A program made the position numbers and the translations under genes. The notes beneath the pieces are model-generated. The model made no database searches. It was not told the origin of the DNA and was given only the letters and a program-made list of their open reading frames with translations. This document shows, in pieces, positions 21,562 through 30,948 of a stretch of 64,000 bases of DNA (position 1 is its first letter; each line of letters starts with the position of its first letter). Source of the DNA: Trametes villosa (taxonomy: Eukaryota > Basidiomycota > Agaricomycetes > Polyporales > Polyporaceae); the NCBI GenBank assembly GCA_002964805.2, contig PUDQ02000016.1, positions 930,001 to 994,000 on the forward strand, given 5' to 3'.

Positions 21562-24162
21562 CGTGAGGAGTACTTTGAAGTGTAGGTGATGTGGGGGGAG
21601 CTGGTTTGAGCTGGCGTATGATTAGGAACACGGCCGACGGGTGCGAGCCTACGCGTACGATGGAAGCGTACCTTGAAGTCTGTCGACCGAGCAATGCAAA
21701 AGAGCGACGGGGTAAAGGAAAGACAGGTAGTACGACGACCGGGAGGCTGAGAGGGAGACAAAGAGCACACCGAGGACGACGGTTGTGGAGAAGGAGACTG
21801 GAACAAGGCACAAACTCTCTCTTACTCTCGGCGTCTCTCCTCCACAGTGCTATTTTAGGCGTACACAGCACCAATACTACTTGGCGCTCGGCACTCGGCA
21901 CTGGGTCCCCTTAGGACCTCTTAGGACCCCTTCAAGCCCCTTCAGTCTCTCCAGCGTAAACAGTGCTGATCCTAGCCTATCCTAGCCTGTCACAAACTAA
22001 TGTGATTGATCAAATGGGCGCTCCGAGCGCTTGAACATTCAATTTGACCCCTGGTTTGCCATTCGGATCCGCTTCCTCAGTGTGCACGCAGCAACTTATC
22101 CACATGCACCAGGACCGCATCCAGTGCCCCGCCTCAACACAGTCTTCCATCTCCTAGTGGCCCAGCCTCTCCAAGTAGCCCAGCCTTTCCCAGCGATCCC
22201 ACAAACGGGGGGCATACACGCGCCACACACCACCATCCGGTGTAAACGAGCCTAGGCAAGGACACTGGGTGACACTCGAACCCGCTGGATATCCAATTCC
22301 GGATCCGCGTTTCGGCTGTTAGGCAGCTGATGAGGAAACCCACCATCAGACGGGATGAGCACCACGCCTCCGATGCTAGAACCGCAATGAAAGAAACCGC
22401 TCCGATATGTGTGGCTGGCGGCGTCACCTGTGCCCATCACACCAGGGACACTGGGTGGGACCGCGGCTCAAGCAACTGTAAGTCATGCCGCATCGTTTCC
22501 GGTGGTGCGTGCTGTCCTTACAGCTGTTTTCAAAACGCTAGGCCCCTTCTCGAAAATCTAGCACTCAGCCTTTTTCAAGCGGAGGCTGGAAACGCGAGCG
22601 TTTTTGGCATGCAATCAGAACCGGCATCAACGCATAGCTCGAGGTCGAAGTGGACCGCCCAAAGACACAGACCGCGCGGGGGGCTCGACGGCGTCCTACG
22701 TCACGAACTGTCAAAGCCCCATAGCCGACTGTGCAGAGTCTTTTTCGGGAGGGGCCTAGCGTTTTGAAAACAGCTGCGGTATCTTTCCGCGAGGCCAACA
22801 GATTCTCTGAAGAGTATCTCACGCTGTACAGCCCGAGCGCCCAAACCTAATACATGCACTACAGGGGTATTTGACAGGCACCACGGTCCACACCGTGACC
22901 GCCCACGCTGGTACACCGTAGGGCGCTGCAAATTCAATCTACCGAGCTGGTATGCGCGGGACATCGCGAATGGTACAACATGCTCATGCGGCTTCATGTA
23001 GTAGGCATTGACTATGCCCAATCTGAATGAGCGTACTGACACCGTGCATGCTCTCTGCGATTGGCGGGGCTGACTGTCATTCAACGAGCAGATGTAAGTA
23101 ACATCATGTATGCGCCAGCTTATCAGGAAGATCCCTCGCTCGCTAGAGCAAAGCCCTCCCCCTCATTCGAGGTACATCAAACTCTGCACTGCATCGATAT
23201 GTGGCGTCCGCGGTAGCGGGGAGGGAAGAGGAGAGGAAGGAAGGGGACGTTGCGGGGCGGTGCGGGATATTGTGCCCCGATAGGTGCGTGGGGACGGTTC
23301 TTTGGGTCGTGCGTTACCTGAGCGTCTCTTGCGAAGCAGACAGCCTAGAGAGGCCGCGGCCTGGGGTGCGGGGTGCAAAGCGGGCGGTGATCTAATGAGA
23401 TGCCAGTAACCGCGAGGCTGATTGTCTTATTACCGCAGCTGTGATCCAGGTGCGGCCGGCATAGGAACGCAAGCACTGGTATAGAAGCACTCTGCTGTTA
23501 ATGCAGCCTTTCGCAAATAAGGTTTCTGCTATAGCCGGCGTCCGCACACAGGATGAAGTCGAACTCGCGAAGGGGTCCGGAGAGAAGCTGGGGTTCACAA
23601 AGATCTCCAAGTCGAAGCTGAGTTTCACAGCTTTTTCATGCGCTTGGTGAGTTTCCCAGGCACAACTTGGGTACGCAGAGGTTGAGTCCCTGGAGTGCTC
23701 GAGAGACCGGCTGGTGGCGGGACGGGGAGGTGGACGGTTTGACGGAGAGACCGTGGATCCGGGGCAACATGCCCGCGAGCTGTTCCACATGCACAGCATG
23801 GTCTACAGTACCGTGCGCTGAGAAGCACGGAGCAGGACATCATCCTTCAAAGCTTCAGGCCTCAGGCTTCGGAGCTGGGAAGCCTAGCTCTGCCGTCGGT
23901 CTAGAGCTCACGGGGCTACGAGGACGCACGCGTCATTGTAGGCAGTCACTGTTGTTCCCCTTAGAACATCGAGAAGTGAGCTTGGGCCACTTGCCCGACT
24001 CGGAACGTAAGATCGCGCAGATCGTACACTACAAGCGCCTCGGCCTGACTCTGCTTTGAAGCACAAAGGAGTCTGAGCATGAGTCGGTGCATCGTCTTCC
24101 TCGTGCCTCGAGCCAGCCACCTATACCGCTTTGAATTCAGTCTCTCTGGAGCTCGACGAGAC
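21562..24162. other. 2.6-kb gene-poor region
   Basis: Next to the wall-protein start, the minus strand is pyrimidine-rich with a TATA-like TAAAATA near 21850. The inverted-repeat element lies at 22521-22776. The phrase GACACTGGGTG recurs near 22260 and 22447. Frames at 23392-23843 (-) and 23667-24059 (+) overlap each other and show no known protein, so I do not call them. A purine-rich tract occupies 23215-23255. Confidence 0.4.
22521..22776. mobile_element. 256-bp element with 36-bp terminal inverted repeats (MITE-like candidate)
   Basis: The left end at 22521-22556 (CAGCTGTTTTCAAAACGCTA...) is repeated as reverse complement at 22741-22776, with about 33 of 36 positions matching. The element is short, has no coding capacity, and the terminal repeats start with CAG, which recalls hAT-type ends. 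I see no convincing 8-bp target duplication in the flanks, so the class is only a suggestion. A simple large hairpin is the alternative reading. Confidence 0.6.
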
Positions 24163-25542
24163 ATGCCTATCCGCCTACTCAGCTCTACCATTCCCCGTAT
24201 CCTCTACACGCCCTTCGATGACCTCGAAAAGGCCGGCATTTACGCTATCCTTTCACATGTCTGGACCGCGGACGAGCAGCAACACAAGGACCTCCTGTCC
24301 CTCCACCAAGAAGCCGTTACGTTTGACGACCCACGCGTCAACATCAAGATCCGCGAGTGTCACCGTCTCGCGCAGGAGCACGGCTGCCCCGCGTTCTGGA
24401 TCGACGCCGCCTGCATCGACCACACGTACAAGGATGAGCTCCCCGAGGCGATTGCGTCCATGTTCAGATGGTACGCGACCGCGGCTATCTGCTTTGCCTA
24501 TCTGCCAGACGTTCCCCCGAACGACATCATCCGGCGCCCTGGGTCGGCGTTCCGGAAGAGCATCTACTTCAAACGGGTATGGACCCTGCAGGAACTCATC
24601 GCTCCTCGCCGGGTCCTCTTCCTGGCCGCCGACTGGTCCGTCTTGGGCGAAAAGCATCAACTTGCAGATCTGCTGCAGGAGATCACGGGCATTGACCAAG
24701 ACGTTCTCACCTTGCAGCGTGACCTCCGAGATGTCAGCGTCGCCCGCCGCCTCTCCTGGGGATCCCAGCGCGAGTCGCGCCGTGTGGAGGATAGGGCCTA
24801 CTCCTTGATGGGGCTTTTTGGCATACACATGCCAGTCGTCTACGGCGAGGGAGAGAAAGCTTTCACCAGGCTTCAGGTGCAGATCCTCCAGGAGGTCCGC
24901 GACCACACGCTCCTCGCTTGGGACGATCCTGCGGCAGCTGCTCCTTCCCGCGACTTGCGCAGTGCCCCCGTTTGGCCCTTCGCTCCCTCCCCTGCGTCGT
25001 TCTCCGGAGCCTCCCGTCTAATCCCAGTGGACTTCGAGCGCTTCGTAGAGGCGTTGGCTCCGCTATGTGAAGCATCTCATCCTGAGCACTGGCAGCAGGC
25101 GAGTGTCCTCATTTTGCCATTCATCAGGGCCTGACTGAACGCTGCTCTTCAGTCTCTACCACGTATCGGCCCAGTCGACCACAACGGGATCGAGTGCCGC
25201 CTCCCCGCTGTGTTTCTGGGCTCCACGCCTCTCGCTGCACTACTCGCTTGTCAAGAGGACCAATTTCCGACGTCCTACATTGCGCTCGCCTTGGATTGTG
25301 AGGGCTCACGTGTTCCTGGGGTCTACCGCGTTGGGACACCCGGCCAACGAACAGGAATACCCAGGACTTCGCGCGGCTGGCCACTCTCTCGGCTGGTCCG
25401 CTTGAACCTCGACCAAATTGTGCCCCTTGTCGCTCGTCGCCGAAGTCTCGCTCAGAGCGCGACAACACCGATATTGACCATCCGTTTCATGAACTTCCAT
25501 ATCGCAGCCAACACTTCATCGGGAACCACTCTGGGAGAATAA
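24163..25542 (+). CDS. HET-domain protein, short fungal type
   Basis: Two exons (24163-25098 and 25153-25542) give 441 aa. The start MPIRLLSST matches the usual 'M-R-L-L' opening of this HET subclass; an in-frame ATG at 24079 is upstream and less likely. Conserved blocks are YAILSHVW, AFWIDAACIDHT, FRWYATAAICFAYLPDV, FKRVWTLQELIAPRRVLFL and RVEDRAYSLMGLFGIHMPVVYGEG. This is the HET subtype often found N-terminal to NACHT or ankyrin modules, but here it stands alone. The intron uses either a GC donor (CAG/GCGAGT, favoured) or a weak GT donor 6 bp later; both keep frame. A role in non-self recognition is by family only. Confidence 0.88.
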
Positions 25543-26164
25543 CGCCTTCTCTCGCTGAAATGCAGCGTGCGCATCGTTGGCCCCCGGTTTGCAAATGGTT
25601 CCCACGAATCACTCACACTTCTGATCCTCAGAAATCCGACTCTTCCATGACCACGAGAGACGATGACTGACCTGCTCTGTTTTCATGCGTTCAAACTCGT
25701 ACACTTTTCCCGCCCTCAACGCTCTATCGTGTTTCAAGGTCCAGTGCGCTGCTCTTGCTTTCCTTAGACGTAGAATGCTATGTGACCCCCCGTGCGATCT
25801 GATTTCCTCCCGGCGAGTCGGACACTGTTCTCCTCTTCTCCTATACTATAGACCGCGCACCAGACTCAGTCTTTCTTCCCGCACTGTGCGTTCATTACAG
25901 GCCGGGGTGTCTCCAAGGCTTGTGAGTATATCCCTGTATATCCTTGTACAAAGTGGATAAGCGTGATACATTGGTTATTAGATCTTAGTACTTACTCTGT
26001 CACTAATGTGTAGTGTGATCAAATCAACGGTGCTCGTAGCGCTAGCCTGTAGCGCTTGGGGGCCTTTGGGGGCCCGCAATAAACTGAGCTGCCTCCCTCC
26101 ATCATCCGCTACTAGTACAAGGCCCGGCGCAACTCGAGGCTCCTCGGATACAAGTCAAGAGACC
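25543..26164. other. intergenic, nothing recognised
   Basis: The right half (25900-26030) is AT-rich and should include the promoter of the following F-box-like gene. A frame at 25685-25960 has no protein character. Confidence 0.4.
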
Positions 26165-27254
26165 ATGGAGGGTCTTCCTGCGGAGATATTTGCTCTCATA
26201 TTCACTGCGGCTTGCAACGACGACGGGCGCACCGGCCGCTCCCTCTCCCTCGTCTCGAAGACAATCCGCGCCGCCTCCGCACCGTACGTCCTGCAATCCA
26301 TCGCGCTCTACGGCCCCCACCAGCTCTCTGCGTTCGCAGCGCTCCTCGCGCAGCGCGCGCCCGAGGACCGCCGCGTCAAGCACCTCTTCCTCACCGACCG
26401 CCGGCGCGTCTGGCTGGAGCGCGGGCGCGGCGAGGACCGCTCCGACTGGGTCGACAAGCGCATGAAGGAGGAGCTGCACGCGAACGACCCGCTCCGGCGC
26501 AACTCGTCGGACGCGGTCGTGCACATCGTGCGCACCGTCGCGCCGCGCCTCCGCACGCTCGCGTTCCTCCTCTTCGACCTGTACGACGAGAACACGCTCC
26601 CGGTGCCCTTCCCTGCACTACGGGAGCTCACGCTGCACGCGTCGACGCTCATGTGGCGCGGCGTGCCGAGCTTGGCTCCGTGTCCGTCTTTGCGCCGGCT
26701 GCATATCATCCAGGACTTCTCGCTCCCCAGGCCGGTGGTGAAGACGATCTCCGACCTCGCACCTTCTCTCACCCACCTGCGCGTATCTCGACTGACGGGC
26801 TCGCGCATCGCTTCTGGCGACCTGCTGGACGGCCTGGAGAGGATGATCGAGGACGAACCGGACGCGGCAGACCCACCGCCCGTGACCTTCCCCCCTACGC
26901 TCGAACGCGTCATGTTGCAGATGGCCCAGCAGGCGCTGTACGACGGGGACGGCGCCTTAGAGGTAACCTCCGCTCTCTTGCTCCCTTCGGAAAAGAGTGC
27001 TCAGAGCGGACGATGCACAGTTATTGACCACGCCGCAGGCGCACCAGCTGCGCGACCTCGCGCTGCGCGACACCCGCGGACGCATCGTCATGCTCGACCC
27101 CGCGCTCTGGGACGCCGTCGCGTTCGGGACCTACGAGGTCGACATCGAGTACTACGCGAGGATCAGGGCGGACTGGGAGCTCCGTCTCGTCGGGAATGAG
27201 GGCGCGTGGGCCATGGACGACATCCTCGCGATGTATGGTGTGGACAACGCATAA
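26165..27254 (+). CDS. F-box-like / LRR-type protein
   Basis: Two exons (26165-26962, 27039-27254) give 337 aa. The N-terminus (LPAEIFALIFTAACNDDGRTGRSLSLVSKTIRAASAPYVLQSI) has the pattern of the short F-box helices found in Agaricomycete F-box families. The body contains Leu-rich strands (FPALRELTLHASTLMW, CPSLRRLHIIQDF, LTHLRVSRLTGS) like degenerate leucine-rich repeats. It probably acts as a substrate adaptor in an SCF ubiquitin ligase, but the F-box match is divergent and the substrate unknown. The start ATG at 26165 sits directly before the F-box. The gene is convergent with the wall-protein copy 2; their 3' ends are only about 225 bp apart. Confidence 0.75.
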
Positions 27255-27479
27255 CGTGAGCATCTCATCCCACTACTTCCTCCGCCCCGGGAATCCGACG
27301 GTTCAGCCTCATCCTTTGCTGCAACACAGCAGAACACCCCTCGCTCAGGCCTGCCGCAGGCGCACTATCGGCCGAGGCAAAACTGAGCCTCCCATTACGC
27401 AAATATACACTACGAGCACATCCGGCTACCATAAAGTCCGTCTCGCACATCAATAACACTGCAACGTGAACGTCCCCGC

Positions 27480-28510
27480 TCAGAACGCGACGGCGAACCC
27501 GACCGCAGCCACGCCCAACGCGAGGGCCGCAGGCCCGAACCGCACGCGCACGCCGGCCGCACCGTTCTGGTTCCCGCTGCCGTTGTTGGTGTTGTTGTTT
27601 CCGGTCGTCCCGGAGGACGGCGCGGCGGGCGCGGAAGGCGCGCCACTCGCCGTACTCGTCTGGGTGACCGTGGCAATGACGCTCGACGAAGAGGAAGAGT
27701 CCGTCGCGCTCGTCGTCGACCCACTTGCGCTCGCCGAGTTGCTCGCCGACGCTGAGGCCGACGCAGACGCACTGTCACTCGCACTCCCCGACGCGCTCGC
27801 CGATGCGCTTGCGCTCGCGGAACCACTCGCGCCGCTGGGCGCGGCGATCCCGAGGTACGCCGGCGGGGCGGCCGCCTTGGACGGGTCCTTGAGCGCGCCG
27901 GTGCCCCACGGGATCGGGGTCGAGCCGGGCGGCGCGTTCGGCTGCGTCGCGTTTGTGGGAGGAGAGACCTTGCCCTGCGCGTCCGCGATCGCGAAGCGCG
28001 TCGTCCACTGCCGGTCGGGGACTGCAGGCGAGCTGAACTGGTAGAAGTAGATCGCGGCGTTCGGGGTGACCTGTGCGCGCGGTCCGCGTCAGCCGCCGCG
28101 CGAGAAGGGGGTTAGGGGGGCAGGAGAGGAGGGGAGGGCTTACCTCGGGACAGGGGTAGCTGAAGGACGTCTTGGACGCGTCCGTCCCGTCGAACGACGC
28201 GACCGCTACATACCACCGTCAGCGTCGCTCCCATCCAAATCCACGCCGAAGGCGCGCGCCAGAAAAAGATAGAAGACGCACTCGTGATGTACACCATGTT
28301 GAAGTTGTCGCCCGTCATGAGCTCGACGTCCGTCTGCTTCCACGTCCCCGACGGGTCCGGCGTCCACGAGAACGTGCACTGCGCGCCCTCGTTGAAGACG
28401 TCGCCCGGGCCCGGCGCGGTGGGCACGACCGTCCCGCTCGCCGCGGCCGCGGCGTGCACGAGCCCCTGCCCGGCGAACGCGTTCATGAAGATGGCGTGGA
28501 GGCCGCGCAT
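27480..28510 (-). CDS. Kre9/Knh1-like GPI-anchored Ser/Ala-rich protein (copy 2)
   Basis: Three exons (28510-28282, 28205-28144, 28070-27480) give 293 aa. The order is the same as in copy 1: a signal sequence; PTAPGPGDVFNEGAQCTFSW; GTWKQTDVELMTGDNFNMVY; a 62-nt middle exon (VASFDGTDASKTSFSYPCPE); VTPNAAIYFYQFSSP; a long Ser/Ala repeat stalk; and a hydrophobic C-terminal tail for GPI attachment (ALALGVAAVGFAVAF). Exon count, phases and the 62-nt exon are identical to copy 1, so the two are tandem-type paralogs separated by a HET and an F-box gene. A purine-rich tract at 28690-28800 (CT-rich on the coding strand) marks the promoter, with a CTATAG box near 28830. Confidence 0.88.
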
Positions 28511-29333
28511 GGTGGTGCTAGCAAAGGAGGGGGTGGAGGGAGCGAAGGGGAAAGGGTGAGGTTGGGTGGATGTAGGGGTTCTGCGTGCGTTGTGAGGGCT
28601 GTCAGTTACAGTTACAGTTGCGGGCGTGGGAGGACCGGGGGGCGCTCACAAGTATGTTCTCGAAGTGGCTCTGAGCGAGTGGCGTGCGCGAAGTGAGCGA
28701 CAAGGAGAAGAAAACCAAGAAGAAAAGAGGCTGCTCGATCGAGGGACGCGAGGGACAAAGGAGAGGGAGAAGGAGAATAGAAGAGGAGCAGGGGAGCAGA
28801 TCGCAGGCATAAGTACCCCCGCCCCCTATAGAGGGCGCGGCCATTCTGTCCATCTTGTGAAGGACAGCCCCGACAGCCCCGACATCATCGCAGATGGCAC
28901 TGCGCGGAAGGCATCAACGACATGCGGGATTGAATCGTTGCCGCTTCTCGCTGATGGCGTGGGTCCGCTCGGATCCGCCTGCTAGCGCACCGCCCCTCGG
29001 TGCACTTCGCAGTACGCGGCGCTGCTGCATTCACTGCGCTTGCGAGTGTGGAGGGAATATGGCGCCGCGCGGGGAGAAACTAGGCTGGGGAAGGCGTTCG
29101 CGCGCACGAGGCAAGCAGTGCCGCTGGCGGTCACAAAGGCTAATAGTAAAGCTGTGTGGCAGTTTCTGAACGCATGTCGCTGGGCGGCGAGAAGGAAAGG
29201 CGGCCGCTCAAACACCTCCACGACAGGGGCTCGAAGGCGGGCGGCGATGCGTGCAGGCGCTGCGTGCCTCAATATACAACATCCTATCATACACTAGGAA
29301 GCATGAGGCCCGGGATACACTGTGCAGCCTGGG
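28511..29333. other. intergenic with CT-rich promoter tract
   Basis: The left half is the promoter of wall-protein copy 2. The right half (28860-29330) lies downstream of the RNase H2C gene. Minus- and plus-strand frames at 28982-29446 show no family signature. Confidence 0.4.
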
Positions 29334-30194
29334 CTAGCAGTCGTCTACTCGGTGAATCTGCAGCGCACGCATCAGAAACGCGCAGCGGGAAAGCGATGGT
29401 AAGGCTAGGGTGCGCACCTCTGCCGCGAGCCGCGTCCACTCCGTGAGCGAGCGCAGGTACTCGTCGCGCCCCTCGTCCACGGGAATGTCGGGGTGCCACA
29501 GCACGAACGACGAGAACGTCGCGTCGGGCCTGAGCACACGCACCGGCCCCTCGTCCTGACCCCCGCTATCCTGGTCCGCGTCCTCGTCCAATGGCGCCTC
29601 ATCGTCGACGTCGATTACCGCCTCTGCAGCGCGTTTCGCCTGCCGTGTCGTGCGCCCGGCGGCTTTCGATTTTGACTTTGCGCGCGCCTTCGAGTCCTGC
29701 TCTTCTGCCGCCCTGGAGGGTGGCGCGGTGCCTTTGCCCTTGTTGTCCTCCGGCGCGCGTAGGACGACGCCCGCATACCCCTCCGGAAGGTCGACTTTGA
29801 GGCCATGCATTGCGCGACCTCGGAACGCGGCCGTATAGTGGCGGGATTCGGAGCCCTGGGTGCTGTCCACGGGCTCTGCCATGTCGACATCCACAACTGT
29901 CGCAGACGAGCTTGCGGGCCCTAGTGAAGCGGCGGGTACTGAGGATGTGGATGAGCTTGCAACGAGCGTCGCCTGAGAGTCGGAGGTCTCCTGGGTTTGA
30001 GACTGCTCGGGAGCTGGGAGGGTCTCTTTCGTGTCGCGTCCGTAGGTAGGCTCTGGTGCATCGCGAATGCGGAAGTAGGTGGAGATGGGAGCCGGGCCAG
30101 AGTAGGCGATGTGGAAGGGCATGAGGTGGGGAGTTGTCGCAGGAAGGGAGCCATCAGACGAGGATATCTTCAGGGAAGGTGGGGCAGAGGTCAT
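29334..30194 (-). CDS. ribonuclease H2 subunit C
   Basis: Two exons (30194-29418, 29357-29334) give 266 aa. The intron (29358-29417, 60 bp) is in frame, so the unspliced frame looks continuous; removing it gives the expected family ending LAAEIHRVDDC. Recognition rests on three blocks: LMPFHIAYSGPAPISTYF near the start, RAMHGLKVDLPEGYAGVVL in the middle, and SSFVLWHPDIPVDEGRDEY before the last helix. The segment between has low-complexity Ser/Thr and Lys-rich insertions common in fungi. Together with the A and B subunits it forms the nuclear enzyme that removes ribonucleotides and RNA from DNA; subunit C is a structural, non-catalytic partner. The catalytic A subunit is not in this window. 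Confidence 0.88.
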   Translation of the reverse strand: MTSAPPSLKISSSDGSLPATTPHLMPFHIAYSGPAPISTYFRIRDAPEPTYGRDTKETLPAPEQSQTQETSDSQATLVASSSTSSVPAASLGPASSSATVVDVDMAEPVDSTQGSESRHYTAAFRGRAMHGLKVDLPEGYAGVVLRAPEDNKGKGTAPPSRAAEEQDSKARAKSKSKAAGRTTRQAKRAAEAVIDVDDEAPLDEDADQDSGGQDEGPVRVLRPDATFSSFVLWHPDIPVDEGRDEYLRSLTEWTRLAAEVRTLALPSLSRCAFLMRALQIHRVDDC

Positions 30195-30503
30195 GGCGAT
30201 CTTAGTGCGAGTCGCGAGTGTTAGGGCTGGGAGAGGGAGAGAGACGCGTCGACATGCACCAGCCACAGCGCGTCTTCTGACGCGAAACGCCCGGCCCTAA
30301 ATCATCAGCGATCGCCGCCCCGCAAGTTGCTGCAACCTAACCACCTATGCAAGAGCCGCAAAAAGAAGGCAAGAACTACTGGGGAACTCTGAAGAACGCG
30401 GGGCATAAAAGACATGAATAAGGCTGGCAGCAAAAATCAAAGTGATGAGAGCGGATTCTAACACTTGAAGCCTCGTCCCTCTTGCAGGCAGACCAAAAGT
30501 ATA
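30195..30503. other. intergenic, nothing recognised
   Basis: Spacer between the start of the RNase H2C gene (transcribed leftwards) and the 3' end of the tRNA. It includes an A-rich stretch around 30350-30440. Confidence 0.4.
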
Positions 30504-30593
30504 TGACGACAGTGGGATTCGAACCCACGCCCTTTCGGACTAGATAGGACAGTATCCTGATTCTAGCGCCTTAGACCGCTCGGCCATATCGCC
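30504..30593 (-). tRNA. tRNA-Leu (anticodon CAG) with 10-nt intron
   Basis: Read on the minus strand, the acceptor GGCGATA pairs with TGTCGTC plus discriminator A (two G-U pairs). The D arm is TGGCCGAGCGGTCTAAGGC, as in other fungal tRNA-Leu. The anticodon stem CTAGA pairs with TCTAG only after removal of 10 nt (30546-30555) that follow the base 3' of the anticodon, the canonical intron site. A class II variable arm (CCGAAAGG) and a T arm GTGGG-TTCGAAT-CCCAC complete it. The anticodon is C-A-G at 30559-30557. CCA is not encoded. Confidence 0.95.
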
Positions 30594-30948
30594 GTGTATG
30601 ACGGTGGAATGGTTTGCAATATATGGCGACGACTCAGGAGGAACCGGGAAGTGTACCGGCAGATTCGGCCCACATCTAGGAATACCCGCACAAGTGGCAC
30701 GCCGGTCGGGCCAAGTAGAACGCCCACCATGTTAGTCTCGTTCCATCACACCGCCTCGGTACGTAGATTAGAAGTGCTTGAGCCGCGCAGGTAGGATTGC
30801 CCTATAGCATAAGTAGCTTCACGACGTCCTCACAACCGCCACACACTGTGCACGTAGACCACCTGTAAGCTTTGCTACTTCCTCACCTCTTCTCTACTAG
30901 CCGCTTATCCAGCACAGGTCATACCCACGACCTTCGCTTGTGCTACCA
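30594..30948. other. intergenic, tRNA and F-box promoters
   Basis: About 355 bp between the tRNA 5' end and the F-box gene. A pyrimidine-rich run at 30880-30905 lies just before the F-box start. No other feature seen. Confidence 0.4.

Noticed and set aside
23392..23843. 135-aa minus-strand frame and its overlapping partners
   Set aside because: Composition is not protein-like over its length, and I could not link it to a start or another exon.
13649..28510. a secondary-metabolite gene cluster
   Set aside because: No synthase, terpene cyclase, P450 set or dedicated transcription factor is present; the neighbouring genes are HET, GT61, wall-protein and F-box genes.
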